Origin: Membranipora membranacea
Taxonomy: Eukaryota > Bryozoa > Gymnolaemata > Cheilostomatida > Membraniporidae
DNA length: 64,000 nt
Assembly (NCBI GenBank): GCA_914767715.1
Contig: OU612071.1
Span: forward strand, 9,905,493 to 9,969,492
Reading direction: 5' to 3'
Shown one piece after another: positions 54,535 to 64,000 of the stretch. The position numbers and the translations under genes were made by a program. The notes below the pieces were generated by a model. It searched no databases, had not been told where the DNA came from, and saw nothing but the letters and a program-made list of their open reading frames with translations. Position 1 is the first letter of the stretch. Each line of letters starts with the position of its first letter.

Positions 54535-54905
54535 AGGATTCACTTTTCTGCTGGTAAAAATATGCCAGCTTTTCCCTATGGTGGAAAGAAGAGATCGTTG
54601 CCAGCAGTTTTGTCAATAGAAATAGGCTAGTTGTTGTCTATCAAATATTACTTTAGTTGTAAATGCTTTATATTGTATTTGGCCCAAACAAAGCATTATT
54701 TCCATACACACCCACTTTGAAGATAATTATAATCAACTGCAAGTAATATTAACCTGATGCAACAAAAGCTTGTGGCAGTTATTGACACTAATAATAATAT
54801 TGCTGTTTGTCAGGGTTGACAATGATTGGCACTGGTTTGCCAGCTTTGGAAGTGTTTTTATAGTGACGACTAGGTTTCCAAGTCATTAACCACTGACAGC
54901 CTTAA
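54535..54905 (+). repeat. Direct repeat, copy 1 (second copy at the window end)
   Basis: About 370 bp from TTCACTTTTCTGCTGGTAAA to GACAGCCTTAACC match 63630-64000 in the same orientation at about 93% by eye. No terminal repeats or coding seen within the visible part; the second copy runs off the window. Confidence 0.9.
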
Positions 54906-56402
54906 CCCAGTGTGAAGCAGATCACTGCAAGGCCGGAGCTGCAGTGATTGGTGACAGCATCCTCCTGTATAGATTTATCATACAGGGGGGTTATTTTATC
55001 TTCATGCACAATGTTGTTGTACATACAGAAGACCTCTATTATCGTGACTCCTGATCTGAAGGGACTATGTAATCAGTCAAAGTCAAAACTTCTTGTCAAC
55101 TTGCAGGCGATCCTACTGCTGAGCCAAACTGACTGACTTGACACTAGTTGCCTTTTTAATGCCTATAACTATAAATTCCAATAAAGCCTAATTGGACATA
55201 TTGGACTGACAGGGATGCCCTAAAATTCAATCTTATGAGTGACAAAAGTTACGCAAAGATTTTTGTACCTAAGATGGCTTCCCAAAGGTTTCCCTGAATT
55301 GGTCAGCATCTTGAGTGTGGCGATTTCCAAGTGCAATGATTTGAGTGTTGGGTGTGTTGAACTGGATTCAGCAGCAATCTTATGTTGCATTATGGTAATG
55401 ATACCCTCAGAGGTATAAAACAATCACAAATGCGGAAAATATATGTCTTATATAATTTGGATATTTTGCAGGCCTGTGCAAAACCTTTGACAAAGCAAAT
55501 AATGGTAGTGTGAATTTAAAGACTATAAGAGAAAATCTCAAATACATCATTGGTTTTTCCCCAATTCCGCCACGTGAAATAATTTTCATGCCCACAAACA
55601 AAGGCGTGTCCATGGAATTAAGGGTGTTAATTGAAGGAAGTTAAGAATTCCTGTCTCGTACAATCACTTGAAGAATTAATTATGAATAAAGTGCCTGCAG
55701 AATCTTTACACTATAGCTTGCTTGTCTTTGAAGCCCGACCACTGTATTCTGTTGTAACTTCTAATGTTACGGGGACATGATCTTATTAAAGCCGTGGCAA
55801 CCTGAATGGAAATTTATCATTGGAAAGCAGACCATTTTATTTGCGCTAAGGTCACCACCTTTTGTTTCAGGTATCTAATAATAATGGACTGTAAATGTGA
55901 TTTTGGGCTGAACTTACACAAACAATCACAATGTTTTGTTACCAATTAATCATGCCCATTGAATACCAGGGTGGATCACTATTCTACTCTGAGTAAGATT
56001 CATGGTGAAGAAATAATCAGAATTCAACAAGTTGATGGATGGAAAATACACCATTGTCTGGTGGGCAGGGAAAATGTAAATTCATTAATAAATTAATTAC
56101 GCATTTGGCTTGAGGATCGGCCAATTATGCAATTTTGTTTAGCTCTGCAGGGCTGTAGTTAAGATAAAATGGTAGGGGAGGCAAAAGTCTGGGGCGAGTA
56201 CAAAACACCATCAGGAGGGGGGGGGGGGGTTGTTAATTCCCACCTAATCAATTTAAGGCATTTAATTAGCAAATGGAAATCCCAGAGGAGCTGATTCTGA
56301 CATAGATCATCCAGTTATAACATTTTAGTCCACTGTATTCATCTTTCTGGGGAAGGCAGTGCATCCCTGCCGCCCCTCGAACAACGGGCCTGCTCTTAGA
56401 CG
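54906..56402. other. Intergenic stretch, nothing identified
   Basis: AT-rich with a poly-G run near 56216-56230. No exon or repeat that I can support. Confidence 0.4.
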
Positions 56403-56576
56403 TATATAAGCAGGGACAGTGTATAAGTTCAAGTACAAATCTTCTTGGAAAAGATCAAAGATGATGCTTATCAAGCTATCTATTGTCGTATTGGGCTCTT
56501 CTTCCTGGATGGTTGGAGAGAGATATCTCTGAGAATAAAGAAGAACTATATGACTCCACTGAGAGGTTATTGGTGA
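56403..56576 (+). pseudogene. Candidate first exon of a small secreted peptide, frame-shifted
   Basis: TATATAAG (56403-56410) is followed at the expected distance by ATG at 56461, a hydrophobic start (MMLIKLSIVVLG) and a stop at 56530-56532. After a frame change the sequence continues as ISENKEELYDSTERLL up to a donor, TTATTG|GTGAGT, near 56572. The pattern of TATA box, signal peptide, acidic pro-like stretch and donor suggests a peptide precursor exon broken by a small indel. No second exon found. Could also be coincidence. Confidence 0.35.
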
Positions 56577-57458
56577 GTGGATATTCTAATTGATCACAGC
56601 TATTGAATTCCATGTCTGGAAAAGCATCGTTAGCTTTTTTTTGCTACACAAAGGGCTTGCAAAAATTTCCCGTCCCTAGGAGCATTCTGGAAATGCCAAA
56701 AAAATATGATACATGTAAATTGTTACAGTTTGGAATGTTTTAAAGAAAACAGTATCCCAGGCTATATCACTCATGCTAATAGTGTGAGATCTCAAGTTCT
56801 CACAGCTCAGGAGATTTCGGATAAAGGGAATGGAGCCAAGAGGATGGGAGCAGGTGATACCAGACGGTGTCAACCACTTCAAAATAATGTATATAATTAA
56901 ACCTTTTTATCAGACAAAGAACAATTCCAATCTTCGCTTTTTCAAGAGGATGGGCAAATGCTATCTCCGGTTTTTTGGCCATGCTCACCCGCCGTGATGA
57001 ACCCCGGTGCGTATAAAAACCGGGGGAACATCAAGGCAGGACAGTTCTGGTTGGAGAGCCCTTGGAGCATGTTTTAATATCACATACAATAATATTTAAC
57101 ACCTTTTTTTTAACAACATCTAGCATGTTAGTGATCAAAATACAATCAATTAATCAAGTATCTGTGACTGCAAGGTGTTTGCATTGTAAATACTTATGTA
57201 TTTACATTTTACTGGTTCTTGTAAAGGAGGCCAGGGCAGCTTCCAATAAGAGGTTATATATTACTGTCCCTGAATAATCATGAGGTATTTTACTGTCAAC
57301 AGAACGAATTATGTCGTTAGACCTGAGTACAAAATATACAGCAACTAAGAAAGTACTAATTTTATCGGATAAATATATATTAATACTACTATTAGTATTA
57401 TTTTCTATCATATATATTATGACATGTTGCATGTAATGTAGCGCCCCAATAAAAGCTC
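56577..57458. other. Intergenic stretch with a second TATA-like motif
   Basis: GTATAAAAACC at 57011-57021 lies in a local GC-rich patch (CCCCGGTGC..CCGGGGG) but no plausible ORF follows. Otherwise nothing. Confidence 0.4.
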
Positions 57459-57981
57459 CTATAATAGACAGTTTTCAGGGCTCTTATTTATGCCTCGATT
57501 CGAAGTTGTCCTCTCTCCAGTTTGGTACTTTTAACCCACGCCGCATAGGAAAAACCTGCTGAAAGAGGGTTATATTGAAAACCGCTTCTGTAAGGATAAA
57601 AATGGTTTTTGATTTAGAGTCTGCACCATTGAAAACCCTGTGAGACAGTGTTTCCAAATCTTTAGAGGCATGAATGTTGATAAATCCTCATTTTAGTGAC
57701 GAAACTCTTTAAAGATTCTGCCAAATTGTCCGCAAAACAGGCAGAAAATGCGATAATTGACTATCCAAATACTAAAATTATTTCCCAAACTTTGTCCATA
57801 TGAGTTTTCAATGTTGCAGATTCTGAATCAAAAATAGTCTTTATCCTATTATAAGCGGTTTTCAAGACCACCCTCTTTTCAGCACGTTTTCCTATGCGGC
57901 GTGGGTTAAAAGTACCAAACTGGAGAGAGGACAACTCAAAATTGAGGCCTTAATCAGAGCTCAGAAAACTGTCTATAATAG
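57459..57981. mobile_element. 523-bp foldback MITE
   Basis: Long terminal inverted repeats of about 150 bp. CTATAATAGACAGTTTTC (57459) is answered by GAAAACTGTCTATAATAG (57981), and inside are GTTGTCCTCTCTCCAGTTTG and ACCCACGCCGCATAGGAAAA with their complements. The centre is about 220 bp with no ORF. Superfamily unclear. Confidence 0.9.
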
Positions 57982-58789
57982 TATTAATTATCTAAATACA
58001 TAATAAATAATACACAATACATTATATAAACAGTTAAATTCAATGTAGAGTTAGAAAAGCTTTTAAGTATCAGAATTATGCAAGATTTACTTAACAGCGA
58101 TGAAAGTCATAAAACTCAACATAGATATCATACATTCTCAAATAGCTACACTAATAGTTATACAATAGTCTGTTCTGGTGATAGAAGACTATATTGAAGT
58201 TTAGTCAATAGATGATACAGAAGGCATGTATAAGCCTCTGCATGTTTACTCATTGGAAGCTACTGCATTACTGACGGTAATCAGGTTTGTTTGAGAAAGT
58301 GTAGACAGCTCCAAAATATCATACTAAAACAGTATCAAGTCATAGTCATAGTTAGACTGAGACCCCCAGACTTTTTCCCCTCGCCCGACAGCCCCCGGCG
58401 GGGGAAAGTCTGAGAACAATGCAGGATCTTGCTGGAGTTGTCTGCTAACAGATATTATAAGTAAATAAAGGGGAGCACTAAAACTGCAATATCTACTGAT
58501 TTCTATTCATGCCACCTACTATAGTGCTCCAGGTATGAGAGTTTTCCAGTCAGAATCTGAGAAAAGTAGCCTCATGCTTGGGAAATACCCATGAGCAGAG
58601 ATATTCACTGCCAAGTAGTGATGAATATCTCAGCCAGAATTTCTTTCATTTTGAATAAGGGCAGTCATTCATGACATTGACAAAAGGTCATACGATGTGT
58701 ATTATTGGACCCTTAGGCTATATGAAGTAAGATTAATGTAGAAGTAATGAGAGGAAAAATCCAAGCAAATCCTGTAAAGTGCATAGACT
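57982..58789. other. Intergenic stretch, nothing identified
   Basis: No supported feature; a short GC-rich patch (GACAGCCCCCGGCGGGGGA) near 58388. Confidence 0.4.
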
Positions 58790-59073
58790 ATGTGATAGTT
58801 CATCCATCAAGATTATTATGTACCCTCATCATAATAAGGCAAAAGTAGATTGTTTTGAGATCTCAATGTGCTTAGCTATTGGAGTTGCCTTTCTTGACAA
58901 ATGCCAAAATCACAGATTATACTACAATATACTCTACGTTTTAAGAGTAGTCACCATCTGTTGTTTCCCATGATTAATTCATAGCATAGTATAGTAGTAG
59001 GATAGTTTTATTTGATTGTAAGCCATATATCAAACATTCTACCTGTCCATTGCTCACAGTTAAACACTTTAAA
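58790..59073 (+). promoter_or_regulatory. Duplicated upstream region of the peptide paralogue
   Basis: About 280 bp resemble 60045-60310, upstream of the intact peptide gene. Shared words include TTGGAGTTGCC, AGAGTAGTCACCATCTGTTG, AGTATAGTAGTAGGATAG and ACACTTTAAAATGA at the start codon. It probably contains the promoter and 5' UTR. No clear TATA box. Confidence 0.6.
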
Positions 59074-59224
59074 ATGAGGCTTTTGGTCACTCTGGTATTT
59101 TGTGTTCTGGTGCTTTTGGGCTCGGTGATGGGATCTTAAACACAGAGAGCTTGTCAGGTGGAGAAAGGAGCAACATTCAGAAAGAAATTTGCGGAGAAAA
59201 CCAATGGGGCTCATACTGTTACAT
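59074..59224 (+). pseudogene. Broken paralogue of the 67-aa secreted peptide gene
   Basis: ATG and a clean signal peptide (MRLLVTLVFCVLVLLGSVMG) run into TAA at 59137-59139. Past the stop, the same frame continues RACQVEKGATFRKKF, aligned with KPCQVDKGVTFWQRF of the intact gene, to a donor GTAAGT at 59225. Two of the three exon 1 mature cysteines of the intact gene are missing, and the donor phase differs (1 against 2). Pseudogene, or a secreted-signal relic. Confidence 0.75.
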
Positions 59225-59816
59225 GTAAGTTCAATATGTACATTCCTAATAGTTGGACGGAGTTGGTACTGCCTGTGAAGGTTGTCTGCTCTTGGATGTT
59301 AGTACTGAACTGAGGCTGTGACATCACATGACAGGGAAAGAGAATATTAGAAAGGGATCGCTTTGACTAGGACTCCAACGTGTGTTGACATTGATATGAG
59401 TTCATGGATCAGTGGTAAAACATTACACCAGTATATAACGTGTCAGTAATTAGATCTAGTCAAATTCTGGCACATTCTGCCATGTGCTTGCTTGTTCAGG
59501 GTCAGATATGTTTCCCTTATCCATGCATATTTATCAGTGTGTGTGGATTGTATAGCATTTTATATTCGCTTCTCTGCCTAATGGCTAAGATCAAAGTGTC
59601 ACTGCCGTTGAGCGATTAAAGCCTGTTTCAGTTTTAGCAGCTTGCTACACAATCAAGTTCACTAGTTGCCCTACTAGAGGCACATAACATGATGATATAG
59701 AATACATTTGACCCTCTAAACTAAACTGTTACACATGCCTGACTAGCACAGCTTATATTTAAAGGTAACCGACATCACTATAAGATGCTAGCATATTTCT
59801 CTCTTAACACACTAAG

Positions 59817-59945
59817 TGAGGCGCCGATCGATTACTTACTCTAAAGGGAATCAGAGGTTTCAAGACATCGGTTCTGCGACTGTTGAAGAAAGGGGGTCCT
59901 GAAACTTTTGAGGACCTTTAAAGTAAGTAATTGATTTGCGCCTCA
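59817..59945. mobile_element. Small foldback MITE
   Basis: 129 bp with terminal inverted repeats of about 31 bp: TGAGGCGCCGATCGATTACT at the left is the inverse of AGTAATTGATTTGCGCCTCA at the right. A half copy lies at 6737-6770. No target-site duplication seen. Confidence 0.8.
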
Positions 59946-60044
59946 TTCATTGTAAAAGTTGTGTCTGGGAGACACTGTAGATTTTGCCAGACTTAAAACT
60001 TTAATGTATTGTGAACTGATACCCAGGCAGACCATTGATTGTGA

Positions 60045-60310
60045 GGGAATTGTGTACCATCATCATAATCAGGCAAAATTAGAGTGCATGTTTTGGCATC
60101 TCATTGCCCTATATTATTGGAGTTGCCTATCTTGACAAACACCAAAATTACATATTATATCTAGAGCGATAATTTATATTTCAAGAGTAGTCACCATCTG
60201 TTGTATCACATGATTCATTCATAGCACAGTATAGTAGTAGGATAGTGTTATTTGATTGTGAGCCGTATCCAGCATTCTACTCAGCATTGCTAACAGTTAT
60301 ACACTTTAAA
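60045..60310 (+). promoter_or_regulatory. Upstream region of the intact 67-aa peptide gene
   Basis: Matches 58790-59073. The conservation extends unbroken to the ATG, including ACACTTTAAAATGA, so the two genes arose by duplication of a block that included the promoter. Confidence 0.6.
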
Positions 60311-60830
60311 ATGAAGCTCTTGCTCAGTCTGCTATGTTGTATTCTATTGGTTAGCGGCTCGGTGATGGCAGACACAATATGGAAGCCTTGTCAAGTAGAT
60401 AAAGGTGTTACTTTCTGGCAGCGGTTCGATTATTGCGGAAAGAACCAACTTATTTATTTCTGTGACACGTAAGTTTGAATCGTACATGCCTGAATCTGTA
60501 ACAATGCCTGCCCAGTGTTTCATACAATCACCTAGTACTTTGTTTGATATATAAGTCTTTGACACATTTTAGTCATTAGATAACATTAACATATCAAGGA
60601 GAACAAACAGATACAAGTTGAGCTAGCACTTTATCATTGCTAATGTTGAGAGCGTGTTCTGCCCCCGCCCCTCCTTCCATAAAGATCTGTAGATTATGTA
60701 CTGCCACTGCTCTAGATTGCTAATGACATCAATTCATTTCCAAAGAAATGGGATATCAAATTATCATTTAATTTCTTCTTATAGAGGGGAAAGTGAAACC
60801 GAAGGGAAGTGTGCCCCTTACTTTGGCTAG
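60311..60830 (+). CDS. Small secreted cysteine-containing peptide, 67 aa
   Basis: Exons 60311-60468 and 60785-60830 join in phase (GAC AC|A), followed by AATAAA at 60950. Residues 1-20 form a signal peptide (MKLLLSLLCCILLV core, cleavage likely after SVMA). The mature part of about 47 residues has four cysteines (KPC, YC, FC, KC), so two disulfides are possible, plus Trp/Phe/Tyr residues (ITFW-like VTFWQRF) and a short acidic stretch encoded by exon 2 (GESETEGK), ending APYFG. I recognise no family. A paralogue 1.2 kb upstream is broken. The precursor layout fits a secreted defence or signalling peptide, but function is not shown. Confidence 0.75.
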
Positions 60831-60956
60831 ACAGGTTACAGATCCACTAAATCAATACATGACATCATGGCACCAAACTACTTCTCAATTGCTAAAGTCA
60901 TTATCAATTCTGTGAATGCTGTATTGTGGTATTTTCTTTGATAAAAAGCAATAAAA

Positions 60957-62145
60957 CTGATTGTTCTAATTATAAACACCGATATTTTAATCCTATATGC
61001 CTTGTTGGTTGCACTCCTTGTGGCGTGGTATGTGATACTATGGTATACATTTGATCCTCAGAACCATTGCACCTGCTCGAAGAGTACGTCACAAACATTG
61101 TCTAAAAGGTCAATTATGAGAACATTGTAGGGAGACAGAAATAAAAAAAAATAGATAAAGGCAAGCAGGGTCAGCCCCAAAAATTTGGTTGAGGCAGAAA
61201 TTCTTCTTCTCAAGCCAACATCCAGCTAGGATCCTTCTGATCCTTCCGTGCCGATGAATGAAGCTTTATAGCTATATTGTCAGTTCTTATTTGAATTACT
61301 TTGGCTGCCTCTCAGGTAGGAAAATCACCAGGTTTTAAAGTTAAAGCTGTACACATATTAATTCAATTTTTACTCTGTTTAACTCCCCAGTGAGCTTTAC
61401 CAACATTGAGATGTTTTAGTATAGGTTTGAGAATGCAAATGGTGATTTATCGTCTGGTCTTGTTGCTTTGTGTGTATTTGGAGGCTGGAGAACACAGCAT
61501 GTCATTAGAGGTTTGAATTGCATGTAACAGATCAGTATCCATAATGCGGAGAGAGTATTGGAGTGTTATGGGTCGTGAGTACTGTGGCAATGAGGTGCGA
61601 TGATGGTAGTATTTAAAATGGATGCCATACCTAAATCTGAATTATCTCCTTATTAATATTATCAAGCCAGGCAGAAGTCAACACTAAATTCTCGATTTTT
61701 GACGCTGACCTCTTTGTCCGGTATTCACAAGTCTTGCCAGCCCTTGCACCCCAATCAATAGGTATTTTCTCCTGCCATCTTTTACAATTCATCTGAGATA
61801 ATCAATTGAGAATTTTAATCATAAACCAAGGAGTCAGTAATCTTCATTTTCAGTTGAATGAATTTGTAACTTAGTAACTGCAAATCAAGGAGTTACTCCC
61901 TAACTTTTGTCAGGTTTACACACTATTTGATAATTGGTATCGCTGTAATCCACAACAAGTCTGTGTAGACCTGGTAAGACATATATCATGAGGAATAGAG
62001 TATAACTCCTGGATAGTTTGTATTTTTGTGGTCATCGAATGGTATGCATACATAGCCTCACATGATCTTTAAAATAGAGAAATTTTGTAAATGACAGCGT
62101 CCCGCCTAAGTTATGTAAATGACAGCGTCCCGCTTTAATTGATTA
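60957..62145. other. Intergenic stretch, nothing identified
   Basis: No supported exon or repeat. Confidence 0.4.
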
Positions 62146-62149
62146 AATT

Positions 62150-62196
62150 ATATTATATACATATTTATATGTATATATATATATATATGTGTGTGC
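62150..62196. repeat. TA/TG microsatellite
   Basis: ATATACATATTTATATG followed by about ten TA and then TG dinucleotides. Confidence 0.85.
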
Positions 62197-62504
62197 TTTA
62201 AATGTTAATGAGGAAGGGTTCGACGGCTCCGTGTCTTTGTGCTTGGAGATGGAGTAAGAGTTCAGGGTAAAAGCCTGGGCAGTGACCAGGGGGGCAGTGA
62301 CCAGGTGAAATAGTGCCCAAAATTGCATATGCAGCATACAAATTGAACTGAAGGGGGAGTTGTTTGTTTGGAAAAGGCACTGTAGACCAGTTAAAGTCTT
62401 TTGGATAAGATGATTATGGGAAGTGAAAGGGGCTTGCAGTCAAAAGGAGATGCAGATCCTTGCGTTTAAATAACATCTACTTCTTGTTTTGCTTTGATAA
62501 ATAG

Positions 62505-62648
62505 GTCGGCCAAATTCCAGAAGGGATCACAGGCTAAGAGACACCTGAACAAAAAAAAACACCATAAGGAGGTTCTGCTGTCAACCGGACTGCTGCCAGT
62601 ACTGCCGTTGGGGGTTATGGATCAACTGAGGTTCCATCAGTCCCAAAG
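62505..62648 (+). other. Coding-like island, low support
   Basis: Open plus-strand stretch after an ATAAATAG acceptor-like site: QAKRHLNKKKHHKEV, then a hydrophobic GLLPVLPLGVM and a stop TAA at about 62650. The HLNKKKHH part is reminiscent of zinc-finger or basic transposon proteins, but there are no zinc-ligand cysteines. Possibly chance. Confidence 0.2.
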
Positions 62649-62972
62649 ATAAGGCTCTCAAATCCTGCTTGGTAAAAACGTGTTTATAGGAAATCCCTGG
62701 ATCCTATATGACTGTTAATTTTTTTGAAATTTGCAAAAAAAGTTCAAGCACAGAAACGCTTGTTTGGCCAGTCTGTAAAACCAAATATCATAATTGTTAT
62801 AAATGATTTTCTGGCATGTAAATCTATATTCCATGCCACAGGAGGTTTACACGACCACATCATATAAACAGCTTGTTCACTACAGTCAAAGCCAATGTTG
62901 TTGACGAAGTTGACCCTCAGTAATCGGATCTGATAATAAAAATAAACCAAACTAAATAAATAGAAGAGAGAA

Positions 62973-63052
62973 CTATACTGCCCTCTGCGGAAAAAACTTG
63001 TAAATCTTGAAATTTGTGATAATGAGATTTACCTTCAGAGGGCAGTATACTG
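62973..63052. repeat. Short foldback element
   Basis: ATACTGCCCTCTG (about 62975) and CAGAGGGCAGTAT (about 63037) form a 13-bp stem around a 50-base loop that itself pairs partly (TTGTAAAT / ATTTACC). Confidence 0.6.
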
Positions 63053-63629
63053 GAGAACACCAGACTACTTCTTGAAACTTAGGTAGTCGGCACACTATAG
63101 AAATTGCGGGAACTCTACACAAAATACTTACAATTCCCTAACCGCCTAATCAATTTTGTAATCTATTCTTCAACCCAAATTTTTTTAATACCTTTGTTCC
63201 AAACTAGTTAGGAATGTTTATCTACTCCTGGGTGTTGCTGGATATGATTGATTGGATATTGTGTTGCGCTATCTAAATTAGAGTGTCTAGACATGCCAAG
63301 GATTTTTGCCTCCCCTACCATTTATCCTAAACCACAGTCCTGTATATCGACGAGTGGTTGAAAGTGACGGTAAGTTGAGCTTTTGATTTTAATATCATAT
63401 CTGGCAAAGTATTTGTAGTTTTGATCTTCGCTTGTTGTAAACAGACCCTAAACATTCATTTTTTGGCCATGCAGTAGGAGTGTTAAAGTTTTAATTTAGC
63501 ATTTTGAAGTAAAATAATTTGTCAGAAGCCACCATTTTGCAAAGGTTATTGAACCTCGTTTATCTATGCCTACACTATGTTGTCATGGTAACTTCTTGAG
63601 TTTTGCCATCGAATAAATCATGAAGACAT
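63053..63629. other. Intergenic stretch, nothing identified
   Basis: No supported feature. Confidence 0.4.
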
Positions 63630-64000
63630 GAATTCACTTTTCCGCTGGTAAAAATATGCTAGCTTTTCATTATAGTGGAAAGAAGAGATTGTTGCCAGCA
63701 GTTTTGGTCAGGAAAAATAGGCTAGTTGTTCGTCTATCAAATATTACTTTAGGTGTAAATGCTTGATATTGTATTTGGCCCTAACAAGGCATTATTTTCA
63801 TACACACCTACTTTGAAGATAATATAATCAACTGCAAGTAATATTAACCTGTTGCAACAAAGCCTGTGGCAGTTATTGTCACTAGTAATAAAATTGCTGT
63901 TTGTCAGGGTTGACAATGATTGGCACTGATTTGCCCGTTTGGAAGTGCTTTTATAGTGACGACTAGGTTTCCAAGTCATTAACCACTGACAGCCTTAACC
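63630..64000 (+). repeat. Direct repeat, copy 2, truncated by the window end
   Basis: Matches 54535-54905 in the same orientation, 9.1 kb away. The two small peptide genes of the 59-61 kb region lie between the copies. The repeat continues beyond base 64000. Confidence 0.9.

Overview
The window is AT-rich animal nuclear DNA. It carries conserved animal genes split by many small and medium introns with canonical GT-AG sites. Between them lie many DNA-transposon derivatives, SINE-like and LINE remnants, and no operon-like packing. The frequent TAGGCCTA-type words and the motile-cilium gene suggest a marine invertebrate, possibly an echinoderm or another deuterostome. That assignment is an inference; no taxon-specific gene was recognised.

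Layout. (1) About 1.2-10.1 kb (+): an intact six-exon SNF8 (ESCRT-II subunit, 246 aa). (2) 11.7-12.9 kb (-): two exons of an unrecognised gene. (3) 13.8-20.4 kb (-): an intact 12-exon ODAD3/CCDC151 gene (543 aa, outer dynein arm docking). (4) 21.4-27.5 kb (+): an intact eight-exon dihydrodiol dehydrogenase gene (DHDH, 343 aa). (5) 28.7-32.4 kb (+): a tandem DHDH pseudogene lacking exons 4-5. (6) 33.4-39.1 kb (-): an inverted copy of the SNF8 segment holding a multiply disabled SNF8 pseudogene. Both duplications kept introns, so they are DNA-level, and in both only one copy stayed intact. (7) 39.4-47.6 kb: a mosaic of LINE reverse transcriptase and RNase H fragments, a duplicated coiled-coil gene, a duplicated unidentified spliced gene, and a hAT-type MITE family with 8-bp target-site duplications and unoccupied sites elsewhere in the window. 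(8) 48.7-61 kb: a sparse region with small secreted cysteine-containing peptide genes: an intact 51-aa gene at 48.7-50.0 kb, an intact 67-aa gene at 60.3-60.8 kb, a broken paralogue at 59.1 kb, and a decayed-looking signal-peptide exon at 56.5 kb. (9) 54.5-54.9 kb and 63.6-64.0 kb are direct copies of one segment, so the window ends inside a repeat.

The intact genes do not form a pathway: SNF8 acts in endosomal sorting, ODAD3 in ciliary dynein docking, DHDH in NADP-dependent reduction. No new multi-gene system is evident. The most unusual features are splice-site minisatellites (nine regularly spaced 5' splice sites in SNF8, at least five acceptor copies in ODAD3, a duplicated acceptor in DHDH), the tRNA-like pol III unit carried inside the hAT MITE, and the small peptide genes.
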